A program made the position numbers and the translations under genes. Below, piece after piece: positions 36,021-47,394 of a stretch of 64,000 nt of DNA. The DNA comes from Coffea arabica (Eukaryota; Streptophyta; Magnoliopsida; Gentianales; Rubiaceae). A model generated the notes under the pieces. That model was not told the DNA's origin and did not search any database. It worked only from the letters and a program-made list of their open reading frames with translations. Within the stretch, counting starts at the first letter, position 1. Each line of letters opens with the position of its first letter. The stretch covers positions 9,798,501 to 9,862,500 of the forward strand of contig NC_092317.1 of the NCBI RefSeq assembly GCF_036785885.1, written 5' to 3'.

Positions 36021-36680
36021 ACATATTTGACAGTTTGTAATCTCAAAAGTTTATATTGCATGTTCTCAAAAGTTTTCTTTGTCAACCTCTTTACTCTTTT
36101 TGCCCCAGGAATCCAAATCTTTGGTGGATACCAAAGTCAATGGCAACAATCCGTGTTTTCCATATTGGTTGAGAAGATGTCTATTCTATAGTACCATTTC
36201 TCTGTTTCTCCCACTGTTATGTGGATTTTTATCTTTTACAAGCCTTGGTGAATGGAAAGATCACTTCTTGATGGATAGCGTCTTGATGACAGAGGCTTGA
36301 TTTTGGACTGATGACTTCTACACACAGACTAGCTGCACAGTGTAGCAATGCTTGTTGTATGTATTTATGTGCTATGATAGAAGGTTTTGAAGTTCATTTT
36401 GTTCTTATCAAAATGTATGTCTTTGTGAAGTAATTGTTGTTATTTAAAAAGTGTAGAAGATATTAAAGTTATTTAAAAAATAAAAAATGAATTAAAGGAA
36501 AAAAAATATGTAGAAAATAGATTTGGGTTTGGGCGGGATCAATCTAAACCCATCCCAAAGTGATCCCGCCCAAGTTAATCTCATATCACATATGGGTAAG
36601 GTTAGGCCCAAACCCATATGACTCGGTTCCATATTAAACCCAAGCAAATCCCGCCCATCCCGCCCATTTTGCCACCTCTA

Positions 36681-37130
36681 CCAGGATATCAATTGATGCA
36701 TTTGATCCGTCAAGTTACTAATGTTTACTTGTGTCTCCTGATGAAATCGATATGTATTAGTAGCGAATAATTCAATCATTTCCTGAAGAGACATCCCTGA
36801 CATGGAAGATGGTTGTTGAGACTCTTGCTGTTGAAAATCCATTGGTCTGGTCGCATAATTAAAATTGGAATCATCCCACCATCCTTGATCATACCCGTTT
36901 GAATAAGGGTCATACCACGTTTGGTATTGAGGTGAAAAATCTCCAAAAGTATCAATTAAAGCACTCAGGTTATCTTGAAATGCAGGGCATATGTCGGTTG
37001 AATAATCTGGAGCAAAATAAGTTCCACAATTTGCAACAGCCAATTGATCATTAGGAAAAACACGAGTTTCATAACCCCATTCAGGAATAAAGTCCAGTCT
37101 ATCATCAAAATACGGAATGTTAGCAGCCAT
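36681..37130 (-). pseudogene. N-terminal part of the gag-like protein, right of the hAT insertion
   Basis: The start ATG is taken at 37130 (MAANIPYFDD...), about 80 bases after the primer site. An upstream in-frame ATG at 37196 would add a hydrophobic stretch that is probably untranslated. Exactly 150 codons run to the hAT junction at 36681. The protein is rich in Tyr, Asp and Gln (YDPYSNGYDQGWWDDSNF) and ends here in a coiled-coil-like MHQLIS segment that continues at 32619. Position directly after the primer site argues for gag. I recognise no domain. The hAT insertion and downstream defects make it non-functional. Confidence 0.6.
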
Positions 37131-37212
37131 AAATAATATAAAAAAAAGAGAAAAATAAATAAGAAGCAAAAACAAGATGAACTCAAAAAGAAACAAATTA
37201 ATTTGGCACCAG

Positions 37213-37230
37213 TCCCCGGCAACGGCGCCA
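37213..37230 (-). other. Primer binding site complementary to tRNA-Asp
   Basis: On the minus strand, five bases after the 5' LTR, the sequence reads TGGCGCCGTTGCCGGGGA. This is the complement of the 3' end of plant tRNA-Asp, a primer used by several plant Gypsy lineages. It fixes the orientation of the element. Confidence 0.9.
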
Positions 37231-37235
37231 AAAAT

Positions 37236-38590
37236 TGACAGGTTGTCAGCCTGTGCAATAATAAAAACCTGCTCAACTAAAGTTAATTTCTGTAGATAGT
37301 GGTAAGTAGGGTCGAATCCACAGAGATTAGGTGTAACTGTGTCTTTTCAAATTCACAGTAACAAATGGGGTGTTTTTGTGCAGAAGGTGACAATCAAAGA
37401 ACTTCAAATAAAATCTAAGAATCTACTAAAAATTAAATAACAAATTACTAAAATCAAATGGGTGATAATTAAGAATCTAACCAAGAAATAACTTCAGCAA
37501 TGGTGCACCTAATTGATCATCGAAACAAAGGCAATTCCAATTATTTACTAATAAATATATTATAACTGCCAAACAAGCGATGACAGTCAACCCCTCCTTA
37601 CTGTGTCGGTGATTAAGGTACGCCCGTTAATCACTACTCTAATTGAGAAATAATCTTAGGTACGCCCGTAAGATTTAATTTTTCAATTGCCTTACATATT
37701 AGAGGAGCCCTATTCTAACCAAATAACACACTACCAGGGTTATTTTAGATTAGTCCGCGTATTCCCTTGACACAAACCTAATCATGCCAATTATCACTAT
37801 TTTGAGACAATTAAACAATTACGGATTTAACGTCCCAATTGACAATAGATTATCAAATTACCTAATTATCCGAATCCAAGACAATCAATTAATTAAACAA
37901 TCATAAGCACTGTAATCAAAGAATATGCGGATACCAATAAATAAAAAGAAAAGATAAAATTAAATCGATCTCACAGTTTTTAGGCGAATCAAAGCATCCG
38001 TTGTTTCTTGACTAGAGTGAGGAGATTAGTTCATATTGATGAAGAAAATCCACAGAAAATTGAAGGAATAACTGCGGCCATTGTACTTCGAAACTAGGAA
38101 AAACTCAATTCGTTTAATTGGTGAAAAGCTCTTGGCATGCGCAGGGGGCAACCACAAAAGACAAAAGGAAAAAGTCAAAGAAAGCTAAAGGAAGTCCATT
38201 GTTTTTCCTTGTCATCACCAACGAGAGAACTACTACTAAAAAGCTAAGAAAGGAAAAATCAAAGCTACTCTAATGCTTGGCTCCTGTGCGGCGGCCCCCC
38301 TTGCGGAGAGGACGACCCCCAGCCCTTCGTTCCTTTCCTCCTTTTATGTTGTCTTTCGTAAATTACGAAAAAAAGATCACGCCTTGATATTCCAAAAATA
38401 CCCCTGGATGCCTGCCCTTTGAGCTCTTTTCTGAAAATCATCAAATTGACTCTTGTTATGATATTTTTGATCTACTCTCTGAAATAAATGCAAATTACGA
38501 AAAGTGAGTAGAATCTAGTAATTAATCCACATCGGGTTAGATAATAGGAGAAATTAATAATAAAATAATTGAATAAATCGCAACCTATCA
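37236..38590 (-). repeat. 5' LTR of the gag-only element
   Basis: This is the 1355-base partner of the LTR at 28828-30182. It is bounded by TGACAGG and CTATCA and followed by the target duplication CATAT. Confidence 0.95.
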
Positions 38591-38595
38591 CATAT

Positions 38596-39099
38596 AGTGC
38601 CCTTAGGAATCAGGTTAGAAAAGCCATTTTGAATTGCTATATTGTTTGTTCATTTTGTAACTCTAATACCTCTTTCACATTGCCTATAAGTCAAAATTGA
38701 AAAAATAACATTACATTTTGGTAAGACACGGTCGTGATGCTTTCTATAATTTATGCTTACCCTAAATTAATTTCTAATTATCAATAAAAAAAATTGAAAA
38801 ATTAGTTAACCTAACTAGTCAAACCGATCGGACTAATCAACCAAGAATCATCAGTTTTTTTTAACTCCTTCATTGGTCAGCTTATTTTTGGCAACATTGA
38901 ATCTTGATCTTCTGAAAACGAAGTGATTTCAGTGTATAATCCAAATCAGACTATTTCTCTAAAGAAATTAGTTTAACCTTGTCCTTAATTTTTCCAAAGA
39001 TCTGTATCCGAAATGTAATAATTAGCTTATCCATTATGTTTGTCTAAATAAATTTAGATAGGATTAACTCAACAAAACCGCTTAAACAATGAAGAGCAT
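38596..39099. other. No gene seen
   Basis: This is AT-rich intergenic DNA between the gag-only element and an LTR-like segment. Bases 39019-39095 are related to 12351-12430 upstream of the intact P450. Confidence 0.4.
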
Positions 39100-39745
39100 T
39101 GTAGACACCAAAATTTGTATTTACTTTTATTTTATTTTATTTTATTATTATTATTATTTTATTTTTGTTTTTTAATTATTATTTATTTATCTATTTATTC
39201 ATTTCATCTCATGATATTTTTATTTCTTAAGAAAATCATTTCAATTCATTTTTTAGAAAATTAAAAAGAAAAGAAAAGAAAGGCAAGGCAGAAAAGAAAA
39301 GAAAAGAAAAAAATCAATCAAAATCAATTTTTGAAAAAAAAAAAATCCACGTGCACCATCCTTCTCTATGGTTTCGTACCAGAAGCCATGGATAGTAGTA
39401 CAAAATTATGTTGCGACATCAATTTGGCCTCTTTTCCATTCTTTTTTTTTTTTTACAATTTTCTTTCCTAGTACAAAGGCCATCTGGCCTTAATCTGAAA
39501 CATCAAGAAAGTTCCAGAATTAAGAACTATCTAGTGGCACAAAGATTGCCAAAAAAGTGCAGCAAAATTTGCACTATCACTTCTAGGGTTGGGGGAAGGT
39601 CTTGTCTCATATAAAAGGCAGCGAAATGCAGCATTAGGGTAGAACAACGAGAGGGAAATAGAAGAGAGGCGGCGGCAACACAAAAATAGAAAGAAAAAGG
39701 GAGAGGAAAAAGAAAAATGAAGAACAGAAAGAAGGAGAGAAACTG
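39100..39745 (+). repeat. LTR-like segment truncating P450 remnant 3
   Basis: It starts TGTAGACACCAAAATTTG, a start seen in LTRs of some plant Gypsy (Tat-type) elements. Low-complexity TTTTA and GAAAA tracts follow, then a promoter-like CATATAAAAGGC near 39609 and a purine-rich leader. The P450 exon similarity stops at about 39746, exactly where this ends. I cannot define the right terminus or a target duplication (AGCAT on the left, GGCAT on the right is the nearest match), so it may be a truncated or solo LTR. Confidence 0.4.
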
Positions 39746-40473
39746 GGCATGCCAACTACATTGTTGTTACGAATTCCCAGCAAAACATCAGCAAAATCTT
39801 CTCTACTTTTTTGTTCACTGCTCTCATTATTCTTCCCATCACCATCTAAATGCTCTTCTATAGCACCCTCAAGAAACTTATCCATTTCCTTGGCAATTCT
39901 CTCCACTCTAGCCGTTAGACCACTAACACGATCAATCCATCCAAGCCATGGCAAAAATGTCTCAAAATCAAATCCTCCCAAAACACTCACCAACTCACTC
40001 ATTAATTTTCTAAACTTTCTCCCACTTTCTCCTTCACTATACTTCTCCCCAAAAGCAGCTCTACTCACCACATCACTCGTCAAGGCCATGAACATTTCAT
40101 TAAGATCGACACCTGATGATGGTGCAGCAACTGATCCTTCGCGAACTTTTGTGATCAAGAGGTTTGTTTCCTCCTCTCTTATGTAACGAATGGATTGAAC
40201 CCCTTGTGTTACTTAGAAGGTGATGCACACAAATTCTCTTCATTTGCTTCCAGTACTCTCCGTAGGGTGCCACTGAGACCTCCTTCAAATCATATAAAAG
40301 CTTCCGATTGACCTTAGATTCAGGCCTGTTAAAGAAGTTCAAATCATGGGTTTTCATGATTAATTCAGCTGCTTCAGCTGATGAAACTACGAGCGTTTTG
40401 ACATTGCCAAGTTGGAGCATCATCATTGGCCCATGCTTTTGAGCCAATTTCTGAAGAGATCTATGTGGATGTG

Positions 40474-42355
40474 TGTTAGGAAATTGACTTAATTTCTTTT
40501 AGGCAGGTTTCTTGTTTTGTATGGAAGTAACTAGTTCCCTAATTAATTTTACTTACTTGAAATAGTAGCCAAGGAATATTCTATTTAGTTTAGAATTAGA
40601 AGTTATTTCCTACAAGTGTAGGAATTAGAATTAATTTCCTATTGTTATTTGGGTTTTGGCCAAATAATGTTCCATATAAATAGGTAAGTTGGCATACTAC
40701 ACAAGAACACACAAGAGCATACAAGAGGCGCCATGTAACATTATACATGGGATGGTGAAAGAGAGTTCTTGCGAGATGAGAGATAGTATACAAGGATTGG
40801 GTTTGGGTTCAAGTTGTATTCTTGTATAGAATTTTCCTCTCATAATAAAGAACGGATTTTCTCTCCGTGAACGTAGACTCAATGGTGGACCGAAGCACGT
40901 TAAATATTATGTGTTGTTTATCTTTCATGCTTGTAGCTTGTTTGTCATTAAATTGTTGTGTGCTTGATATCTCAATAATTGTTTATTCCATGTTTGGATC
41001 CTAACAAGTGGTATTAGAGCTTGATTGCGAGACTGGGCTGCTCACAAGCACTTGGATCTCAACAAACTAAATGGTTGGATCAAGAGTTTGGTTGTTCAAG
41101 ATTGGATCCTGGTTAACTATTGAGATCAAATGGATTAATAGCTGTTACTCATTGAACAATTTAATGAATGGTGTCCTTATTTCAATAGTTTAGTAAAAAA
41201 ACATTGATGGTGAAGGATAGGAAAATCGAAAAGTATGGAGATACTTGACGGTGAATCTAAGCAGATGATTCAAGAGTCAAGGAAAAAGTGGAGCCCAATG
41301 TTGATTTTGGACGTGAATCGGTGGAGATTTTCTCATATCTCCAACGGTTGATGCTTCATCCTGGTGGATTTTAGATTTTGATTCTGTTTTTTGGGTAGTG
41401 TGGTATGTGTCCCAAAGAAACAAAGAGATCTAATTTCCATGCGTCAGAAGACTCTGACAGTTACGAGTTTTTTGTTTTAGGTGGAGTCTTGAAAACCACA
41501 CGTAGCGAGACAGTCCTGAGGATGGGAAGAAGTATGATGATTTTATCACTTGGTTGCCTCAATGATTATGGTTAGAGCTCACAGATAAGGATCATAGATT
41601 GCAAGTGGTGATGAAAAAAAATCCTGCAAAAAGAGATAGTGAATTGAAACCCTTCTCACGAGTCAACTAGAGGTTGAACTTGGGGTAACTACATATGTTA
41701 ATTTGCCAATTGAATGAATTTGGTGTCAGGACTGTGTTGATTTGGGTTGTAGTTCCGTACCATATTATTTGGTAGTTGAAAGCAAATGGTTGTTAAAATA
41801 AATTTTCACCAAGGTAGAAATTTATTAGAAAATTGGCATAATTTCTTTTAGGTAGGTTTCTTATTTTGTGTGGAAGTAACTAGTTTGCTAATTGATTTTA
41901 GTTACTTGAAATAGTAGTCAAGAAATATTCTATTTAATTTAGGATTAGAAGTTAGTTCCTACAAGTGTAAGAATTAGAATTAGTTTCCTATTGTTATTTG
42001 GGTTTTATCCAAATAATGTTTCCTATAAATAGGTGAGTTGACATACTACACAAGAGCATACAAGGGCATACAAGAGGCGACATGTAGTCTTATACATGGG
42101 GTGGTGAGAGAAGGTTATTGGGAGATGAGAGATGGTAGACAAGGGTTGAGTTTGTGTTCAAATTGTATTCTTATATAGGGTTTTTCTCTCATAATAAAGA
42201 ACGGATTTCTTTTCGTGGACGTAAGCTCAATGGTAGAGTCGAACCACATTAAATATTGTGTGTTGCTTATCTTTCATGCTTGTGGCTTATTTGTCATCAA
42301 ATTGTTGTGTATTTGATATCCCAATAGTTGTTTATTCCGTACTTGGATCCTAACA
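40474..42355 (+). mobile_element. Small non-autonomous Copia-like LTR element, 1.9 kb
   Basis: Two 533-base LTRs (40474-41006 and 41823-42355) flank an 816-base interior. The left copy starts TGTTAGGAAATTG, the right TATTAGAAAATTG, and both end GGATCCTAACA. The flanks are ATGTG on both sides (40469-40473 and 42356-42360). Next to the left LTR, TGGTATTAGAGC is one mismatch from the initiator tRNA-Met primer site. Before the right LTR, CCAAGGTAGAAATT is a purine tract, so the element reads on the plus strand. The interior has no open frame of note. The LTRs are visibly diverged, so it is old. Confidence 0.93.
41007..41822 (+). other. Interior of the small Copia-like element; no gene
   Basis: This 816-base interior begins with the primer site and ends with the purine tract. 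I see no gag or pol similarity. Confidence 0.7.
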
Positions 42356-42556
42356 ATGTGTCCCAAGAAGATGCATGTGTCCCACAACTGGGAACTTTCA
42401 TGGTGATGGAGGAAGGTTTTTGCTGCTGGTTTTTGTCGTAAATTGCCATTTTATAAGAAAGAGAATGAGTAACAAAGGAAGAAAAGCGAGGAAGATTGGA
42501 TGCAAGAAAAATGAGCTGATTTTTTACTCAAAAATTTGTGAAAAACTTGACTTCAT

Positions 42557-43627
42557 TTTAGCAGTGAACTTGATCTCTTGTTCTACTTGTTTGGGTTGAG
42601 CTTCTCTTCTACAGCATTATGGGATTTATAGGGTAAACTTCTTTGTCTGTAGTTGTTAAATTTGTCCTACTTGCGACCAAATTTTTTTTTTCTTAAAATG
42701 GAGCAGTCAGCACGGTAGCAGGCAGTAAGTCAGAAAAAAAAGGGACCCCTTCTTGCTGCCGTGCATATTCTCTGCTTCTCTCAATCCCTCAACACGGAAC
42801 GGTGGTAAAGTGGTGAAAGCTGAAAAGGGGACCCCTTCTTGCTCTACTTCAAGCTCAGAATAACTTATCACAGCTATCCACGCTTTCTTTTTTTGAGCAT
42901 TGATCCTGCAACTATCACTCGGCTTCTTTGGTTGAACATTTGTTTTCCGCAGAATGTGTGAAGAGATGAGATGACGAATGCGCTACTATTTTATTCACTT
43001 TGGTATGGTTCCGTCAAATCAATTACTTTTTATCAAACAAGATCTTATGCTTGTAGTATTTGTGATTCATTCAAGCGCAGTTTCAAGATTATTCAGTTGT
43101 AGAAAGTTTTCGGATGTACTTATCCCGCATGCATATTCTCTGCTTCTCCCAATTATATTCTCCTTCTTTGTCTAGAAATTCACTATTCACTATTCTATGA
43201 CAAGCACTGAAATCTCCATGTTCCCCTCCAAAAATTTCTAGCTTCCCCATGGTCCCCTCCAAAAATTCATCAAATCCTGTCCAGGAATCCTCCGAAATCT
43301 CAGTTCAATTTCTTCCTCTCCTGCAAAACGCTAGCTTGGTAACCTTCTTTTGTCTTAAAACCACAAAACCGTCAAACTCTTGAGTACAAAAGCTGAGGGT
43401 TACAGAAAACAGTTTGGTCAAGCACTGAAAACAAATTTTGGTTGACTTTTTTGTTTTTTAATTAGCACGGTAGCAGGCTCCATTTAAAAAAAAAAAAAAA
43501 AAAATTTGGCCGCAAGTTGCCGTGCACAGTTAGCATGGTAGCCTGCAACAATAAAAAAAAATTCCCTGCCATGTTGAATGGGCACGGCAGGTATAGTTTT
43601 GTACAATACGTTTGTCAGACATACATT
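42557..43627. other. No gene seen; upstream flank of P450 remnant 3
   Basis: The sequence contains A/T homopolymer runs and several short GCACGGTAGCAGGC / GCCGTGCA motifs in both orientations (near 42710, 42760, 43465, 43520 and 43590). These could be the arms of a decayed inverted-repeat element. No coding sequence is recognised. Confidence 0.4.
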
Positions 43628-44212
43628 CACTACAATAAAAATGACCTTTAACGACGTTTAAAAGTGTCAGTATAGATAATCTAAACTGACAGTTTACCTT
43701 TTCTCACACCTCGGACGAGTGTTGTCTCTTCCAATGTGGGGATAGACTCGTACTATTCAATGTGTTAGGAAAACTATGCTATTATAGCATCCCATCTGCC
43801 AACAAAAATCTCTTTTCTTGACAATTGAAAGTGTCAGGATATTGTCGAAGTTGTTGAGCTATGTTGACACTTTTAACTACCAGGAGTTGTTTTTTCTTTT
43901 TCTTTTTAAATAAAGAAGCAACCTGGTTGTGCTCCCTGCTATACATTCCGTCAATTAGATACCCAAAGGACTTGTAAAATTATCCCAAAGAACAGAATGC
44001 ATATAGTAATTTAAAAGCAAAAGTCAATGCTCAAATATCATTTGTTGAACTAAAATCAACAACAAGTACTAACATAGCTAATCAAAAGCCAAAACCAACA
44101 CCAGCTAATGTAACTAATTGTCTACACCGTCAGTATATAATAGCCAAAACCAACATCTAAAGTCCCAAATAGAAGTTCCTTTATCTCTGGAACCTTGGTG
44201 CTCAATGCGTTG

Positions 44213-44420
44213 TTAAGCAAAGTCTTGAACAGGAGCAGAAAGTTTAGTTCATGTACGGCTTGGAAGTAATCTGCGGCTGCTTGTTTCAAGCCTTGAGACT
44301 TGATAGCACTCCAAGAAGGAACCACGCATGGTGGTTTGTCGGCTCTAGTCAAAGAGCAACATCAACAAGCTTCTTGCAATAGGAAGATTCTGTCTACCCA
44401 ATTTTATCAGCACTCCAGCA
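44213..44420 (-). pseudogene. Captured TPR-protein C-terminal exon, distal part
   Basis: Minus-strand sequence running left from the inner CACTA element reads GVLIKLGRQNLPIARSLLM, then in shifted frames LEPTNHHAWF, GLKQAAADYFQAVHELN and SAPVQDFA with a TAA at 44213. This pattern of TPR repeats and C-terminus resembles the NPG1/NPGR (no pollen germination related) calmodulin-binding TPR proteins of plants. At least two frameshifts and a TGA are present. It continues the exon at 47772-47872, from which it is separated by the inner element. Confidence 0.6.
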
Positions 44421-45286
44421 CACTACTACAAAAGTGTCCTTTTATGACATTCAAAAGCGTCATTATAGATCTATGTTATGACGTTTAGGCTATAATGACG
44501 CTCTACTGAAAGCGTCATCCATTCTCGCGTCACGATAGGTTTATGACAGTTTTAAGTGTCCCAATTTATCATTATTATGACATTATTAAATGTCATTATT
44601 TATGCCTATTATGACACTTTATAATGACAAGAAATGCTTGAGTACAATAACATATCACAACACTTTTTTAATATAAATAGATAGAAATATTATGACACTT
44701 TTGAAGAGTAACTAGATCAGGCCTTTATGACATTTTCTACTTGTTAGTATAGCATCCAAATTAAAGTGTTCCAACTTCCTGTTGCATATTATCTAACGTC
44801 AGAAATCACATTTCATCCTGCTGCACAAGCATCTCAGATCCTAAATTTTGAAGGATTGTAACGTAGCTAGTACAATAATATAAAAGAAGCAATACAATCA
44901 TCCAAACTTGAGCAAAAGTACATCAACCAAAAAATCCACACCAAAAGCGTCTACAAATTACATACTAATTTAGATGATTTTAAATTAGTCGTGTACATAT
45001 GAAGGACACCTTTAATAGCAACTCAACTACAAAGCAAGGAAGACGTCTTCAAAAAACTGCCACTTGACCCAATGTTGCTTTAGTTTTCTTCAATACTCAC
45101 CTACAAGTGTCGTAAACCAAACAAGACAAATTACAATTCACACAGGCAAATGAGATGATGAATAAGAAACACAAGCAAATATAAGAGAAAAAGAATCCAC
45201 TCCGTGACTAGCATAACTCCAATCCCCACACGTGGACAAGCAAAAATATTCCAGCTTATAAGTTAAACTGGAATAAAAATTCTCAA

Positions 45287-47287
45287 TCAGCTCTGGATTG
45301 GCCTGCTCGGGAAGAAAGGATAATCCCAACAAAAAAGCTTTGGCTGTTGTGCATTTGCTCTGCAGTAGTAACATAAAAATTCTGAAGCACACTTGATAGT
45401 GGACATAAAATAAGTAACGTTAGATACAGAAAATCACTAATGGTGCATAACAACATGATAACTGCTGAGCCCAGGAGATTCATCATAAATCATAAATGAA
45501 CAAAAATCAAACTAAAAGCTTTTCTGTTCTAAGTTTAAAGACTATGCTAAGAGTGGGAAACCATTTTACTAATTACAACCCAAAGGTGACTGACAGGTTG
45601 TAATAAGTAGAGCAAGAAGTTTATCAGTTGAAACAAGCAATAGAAGGACACAATCACTAAAGAGTAGTCCTTCAAAGTAACCTCACAACACTTACTTTTC
45701 TTTTTTGCATGTTTACCCGCCATAAGTATTTTATGATAAGGAATATTATAAGTTATGTAAAGCATCAGAGATTCAAGTCTCTCTTTCTTTCTTTCTTCTT
45801 GTTCTTCTTTTTTATTTTTTAACACAACTACATTGAAAAGTAGGTTCATGAAACAAATATTAAAATACAAAGAAACTGGAAAGTATTAGGTACTTTAATA
45901 TAAGGAACAACATATCTGGGCACTGACATTGACATTGAGCTTGCCAATTGGGTAGCAGAATCTGGGCATTGAGGAAGTCAGGCCTACCCAAGACCCTTGG
46001 ATCCTCTAACTTAATACATGCCCTTTACAATGGCATTTGAGACAGTTTCTCGTAATTATAGTTTCATAATTTTACTTACTACCTTCATCTTTGCAACAAA
46101 ATCAAGTTTCTTCATATCAGCTTACGATCTCTACATGTTTGTCTACTAATGGTACAGAGCTACTATGTTTAGAAAGTCAACATAACCACTAGTTTGTCAG
46201 CTACCGAAGTTCATTAATAATCATCTATCTAATGCAGGTTGAAATGCAAAAAGGCAACTACCATACTTCACTTCATGATCTTTAGGTTTCTAGTGAAATT
46301 CAAGAGGCAACAATAAATAGCAGGCTGATTTATTACAAAACCAGAAATTCCACAAGATAAGGAGCACGAATAGTAATACAATATGGAAATGCGAATTAAC
46401 CCTGAAGTAAAGTTACAATAAAACATGGAGACCAGAAATGCATAACACATTCACATAGTTTTCTAGGAAGACAAGCCCCTAATTAGAGTCAAACAATCTC
46501 AGATGCAGTAGGCTTATCCCATACTAACATGTACCTTATAATATCTGTTAGAAGTACCATGTATTCTCATGAGCTCTACTATTCTACAAGGGACTCTATC
46601 CTGAAATCCCAGCAAAATGAGCAGAAACAAGCTCCAAAAAGTGAAACCGATATATGTTTCAAACAAAAAAGGCCTAAACTAAATGTAAGTTAGTTAGTTA
46701 GACACAAATATCCAACCAATAGAAGCACAATTTACAAACATCAGCAAAAAAATAGCTGCAAGAACCAACACAAATAGACAATACATCTCTTTAATCAGGA
46801 CAAAAACAAGTTAAACTACCTGACACTAGCATCGCCGACAATTCTGATGGCCATTCCCGCGGAAAGGCCAGCGAGACCGCAAGCCAAGCCAGAAGAAAGA
46901 TGTGCATAGCCATCAAAGAGGTAATAAGCTTTGGTCTTAGGATTAATTCCAGTACTGATGATGACAGCAATAATCAAACCGTAGATACCCAGCACACCAG
47001 CCATAACAACCGGGACGATCGACTTCATCACAAGCTCTGGCCGCATCACCCCCATTGATTCCACTCCTACCCACTCTTCGCTGTCCCATAAGCAGCTCCC
47101 ATGCCTAAATTCCCATAATAAATAGGAAAAATGAAAAACATAAATCGACATGAAATTTGATAAAAAAAATGTAAACGTAGTTATCTATGTTAGGGTTAGG
47201 GATCGTACAGGAGAAGACAAGGGCGGCAGCCGCGCTGAGGAAGCCAAAAAAAGGAGCAATTTCCTCGCTGCTAAAAGTTGATGACAT
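45287..47287 (-). pseudogene. V-type H+-ATPase 16-kDa proteolipid (subunit c) gene copy, captured and broken
   Basis: Exon 1 (47209-47287) reads MSSTFSSEEIAPFFGFL. Exon 2 (46820-47104) reads [11 protein letters not shown], then after a one-base deletion [18 protein letters not shown] to [14 protein letters not shown]. Exon 3 (45287-45359) reads ANAQQPKLF, then after one inserted base and a deletion of about 54 bases VGIILSSRAGQSRAD and stop. Splice sites GT/AG remain at each junction. Subunit c forms the membrane rotor ring of the V-ATPase. The fourth helix with its proton-carrying glutamate (in the family motif LIFAEALALYG) is deleted here, and AIGIVGDAG has become [12 protein letters not shown] microsatellite at about 47374-47394 lies in the former 5' leader. 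The copy cannot encode a working subunit. Confidence 0.95.
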
Positions 47288-47373
47288 TTTTCTTCAGATT
47301 AAGATCGCTTTTAGGTTACAAACTAGAAAATTGATCGGAAATTTGATCGAAAGAGCTTTCCGGAATTGGGGGC

Positions 47374-47394
47374 TCTCTCTCTCTCTCTCTCTCT
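47374..47394. repeat. (CT)n microsatellite in the captured V-ATPase 5' leader
   Basis: About ten CT units lie 87 to 107 bases upstream of the captured start codon. Pyrimidine/purine repeats are common in plant 5' leaders, so this suggests that promoter-proximal sequence was captured as well. Confidence 0.8.

Larger units (their letters stand above)
32628..36680 (+). mobile_element. hAT transposon with intact transposase, 4.05 kb
   Basis: The left end TAGAGTTGGCAA and the inverse of the right end TAGAGGTGGCAA are hAT-type terminal repeats with one mismatch in 12. The 8-base flanks are CCTGGATG (32620-32627) and CCAGGATA (36681-36688), equal at 6 of 8 positions, so the duplication has begun to diverge. 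Subterminal GGGCGGGAT motifs occur near both ends. The element carries its own transposase (34002-36020) and interrupts the gag-like frame of the LTR element. It is likely an autonomous or recently autonomous copy. Confidence 0.92.
28828..38590 (-). mobile_element. Non-autonomous gag-only LTR retrotransposon (Gypsy-like), 9.8 kb with a nested hAT
   Basis: Two 1355-base LTRs (28828-30182 and 37236-38590) start TGACAGG and end CTATCA. A perfect duplication CATAT lies at 28823-28827 and 38591-38595. It reads on the minus strand. A primer site complementary to tRNA-Asp lies beside the right LTR and a purine tract beside the left one. The interior holds only a gag-like frame and repeats, with no protease, reverse transcriptase or integrase, so it needs a partner element. 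A 4053-base hAT transposon sits inside it; without the hAT it is about 5.7 kb. By eye the LTRs differ by roughly 2 percent. Confidence 0.95.
39746..42556 (-). pseudogene. P450 remnant 3: CYP71A-like exon 1 split by a retrotransposon
   Basis: The start codon is at 42556. The first 67 codons (42356-42556) give a membrane anchor, the hinge PPSP and KFPVVGHMHLLGTH, with stops at codons 11 (TAA) and 53 (TGA). A 1.9-kb Copia-like element (40474-42355) then interrupts the exon. The frame resumes at 40468 with PHRSLQKLAQKHGPMMM and continues through VAPYGEYWKQMKRICVHHLL. A one-base insertion near 40202 shifts the frame. The other frame then reads SDVVSRAAFGEKYSEGE, WIDRVSGLTARVERI and FADVLLGIRNNN. 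Similarity ends at about 39746 before the I-helix. No exon 2 follows. The element removed with one copy of its duplication would rejoin the exon in frame. Confidence 0.92.

Noticed and set aside
39408..39614. 68-codon plus-strand frame left of P450 remnant 3
   Set aside because: It falls in the leader-like part of an LTR-like segment and has no similarity.
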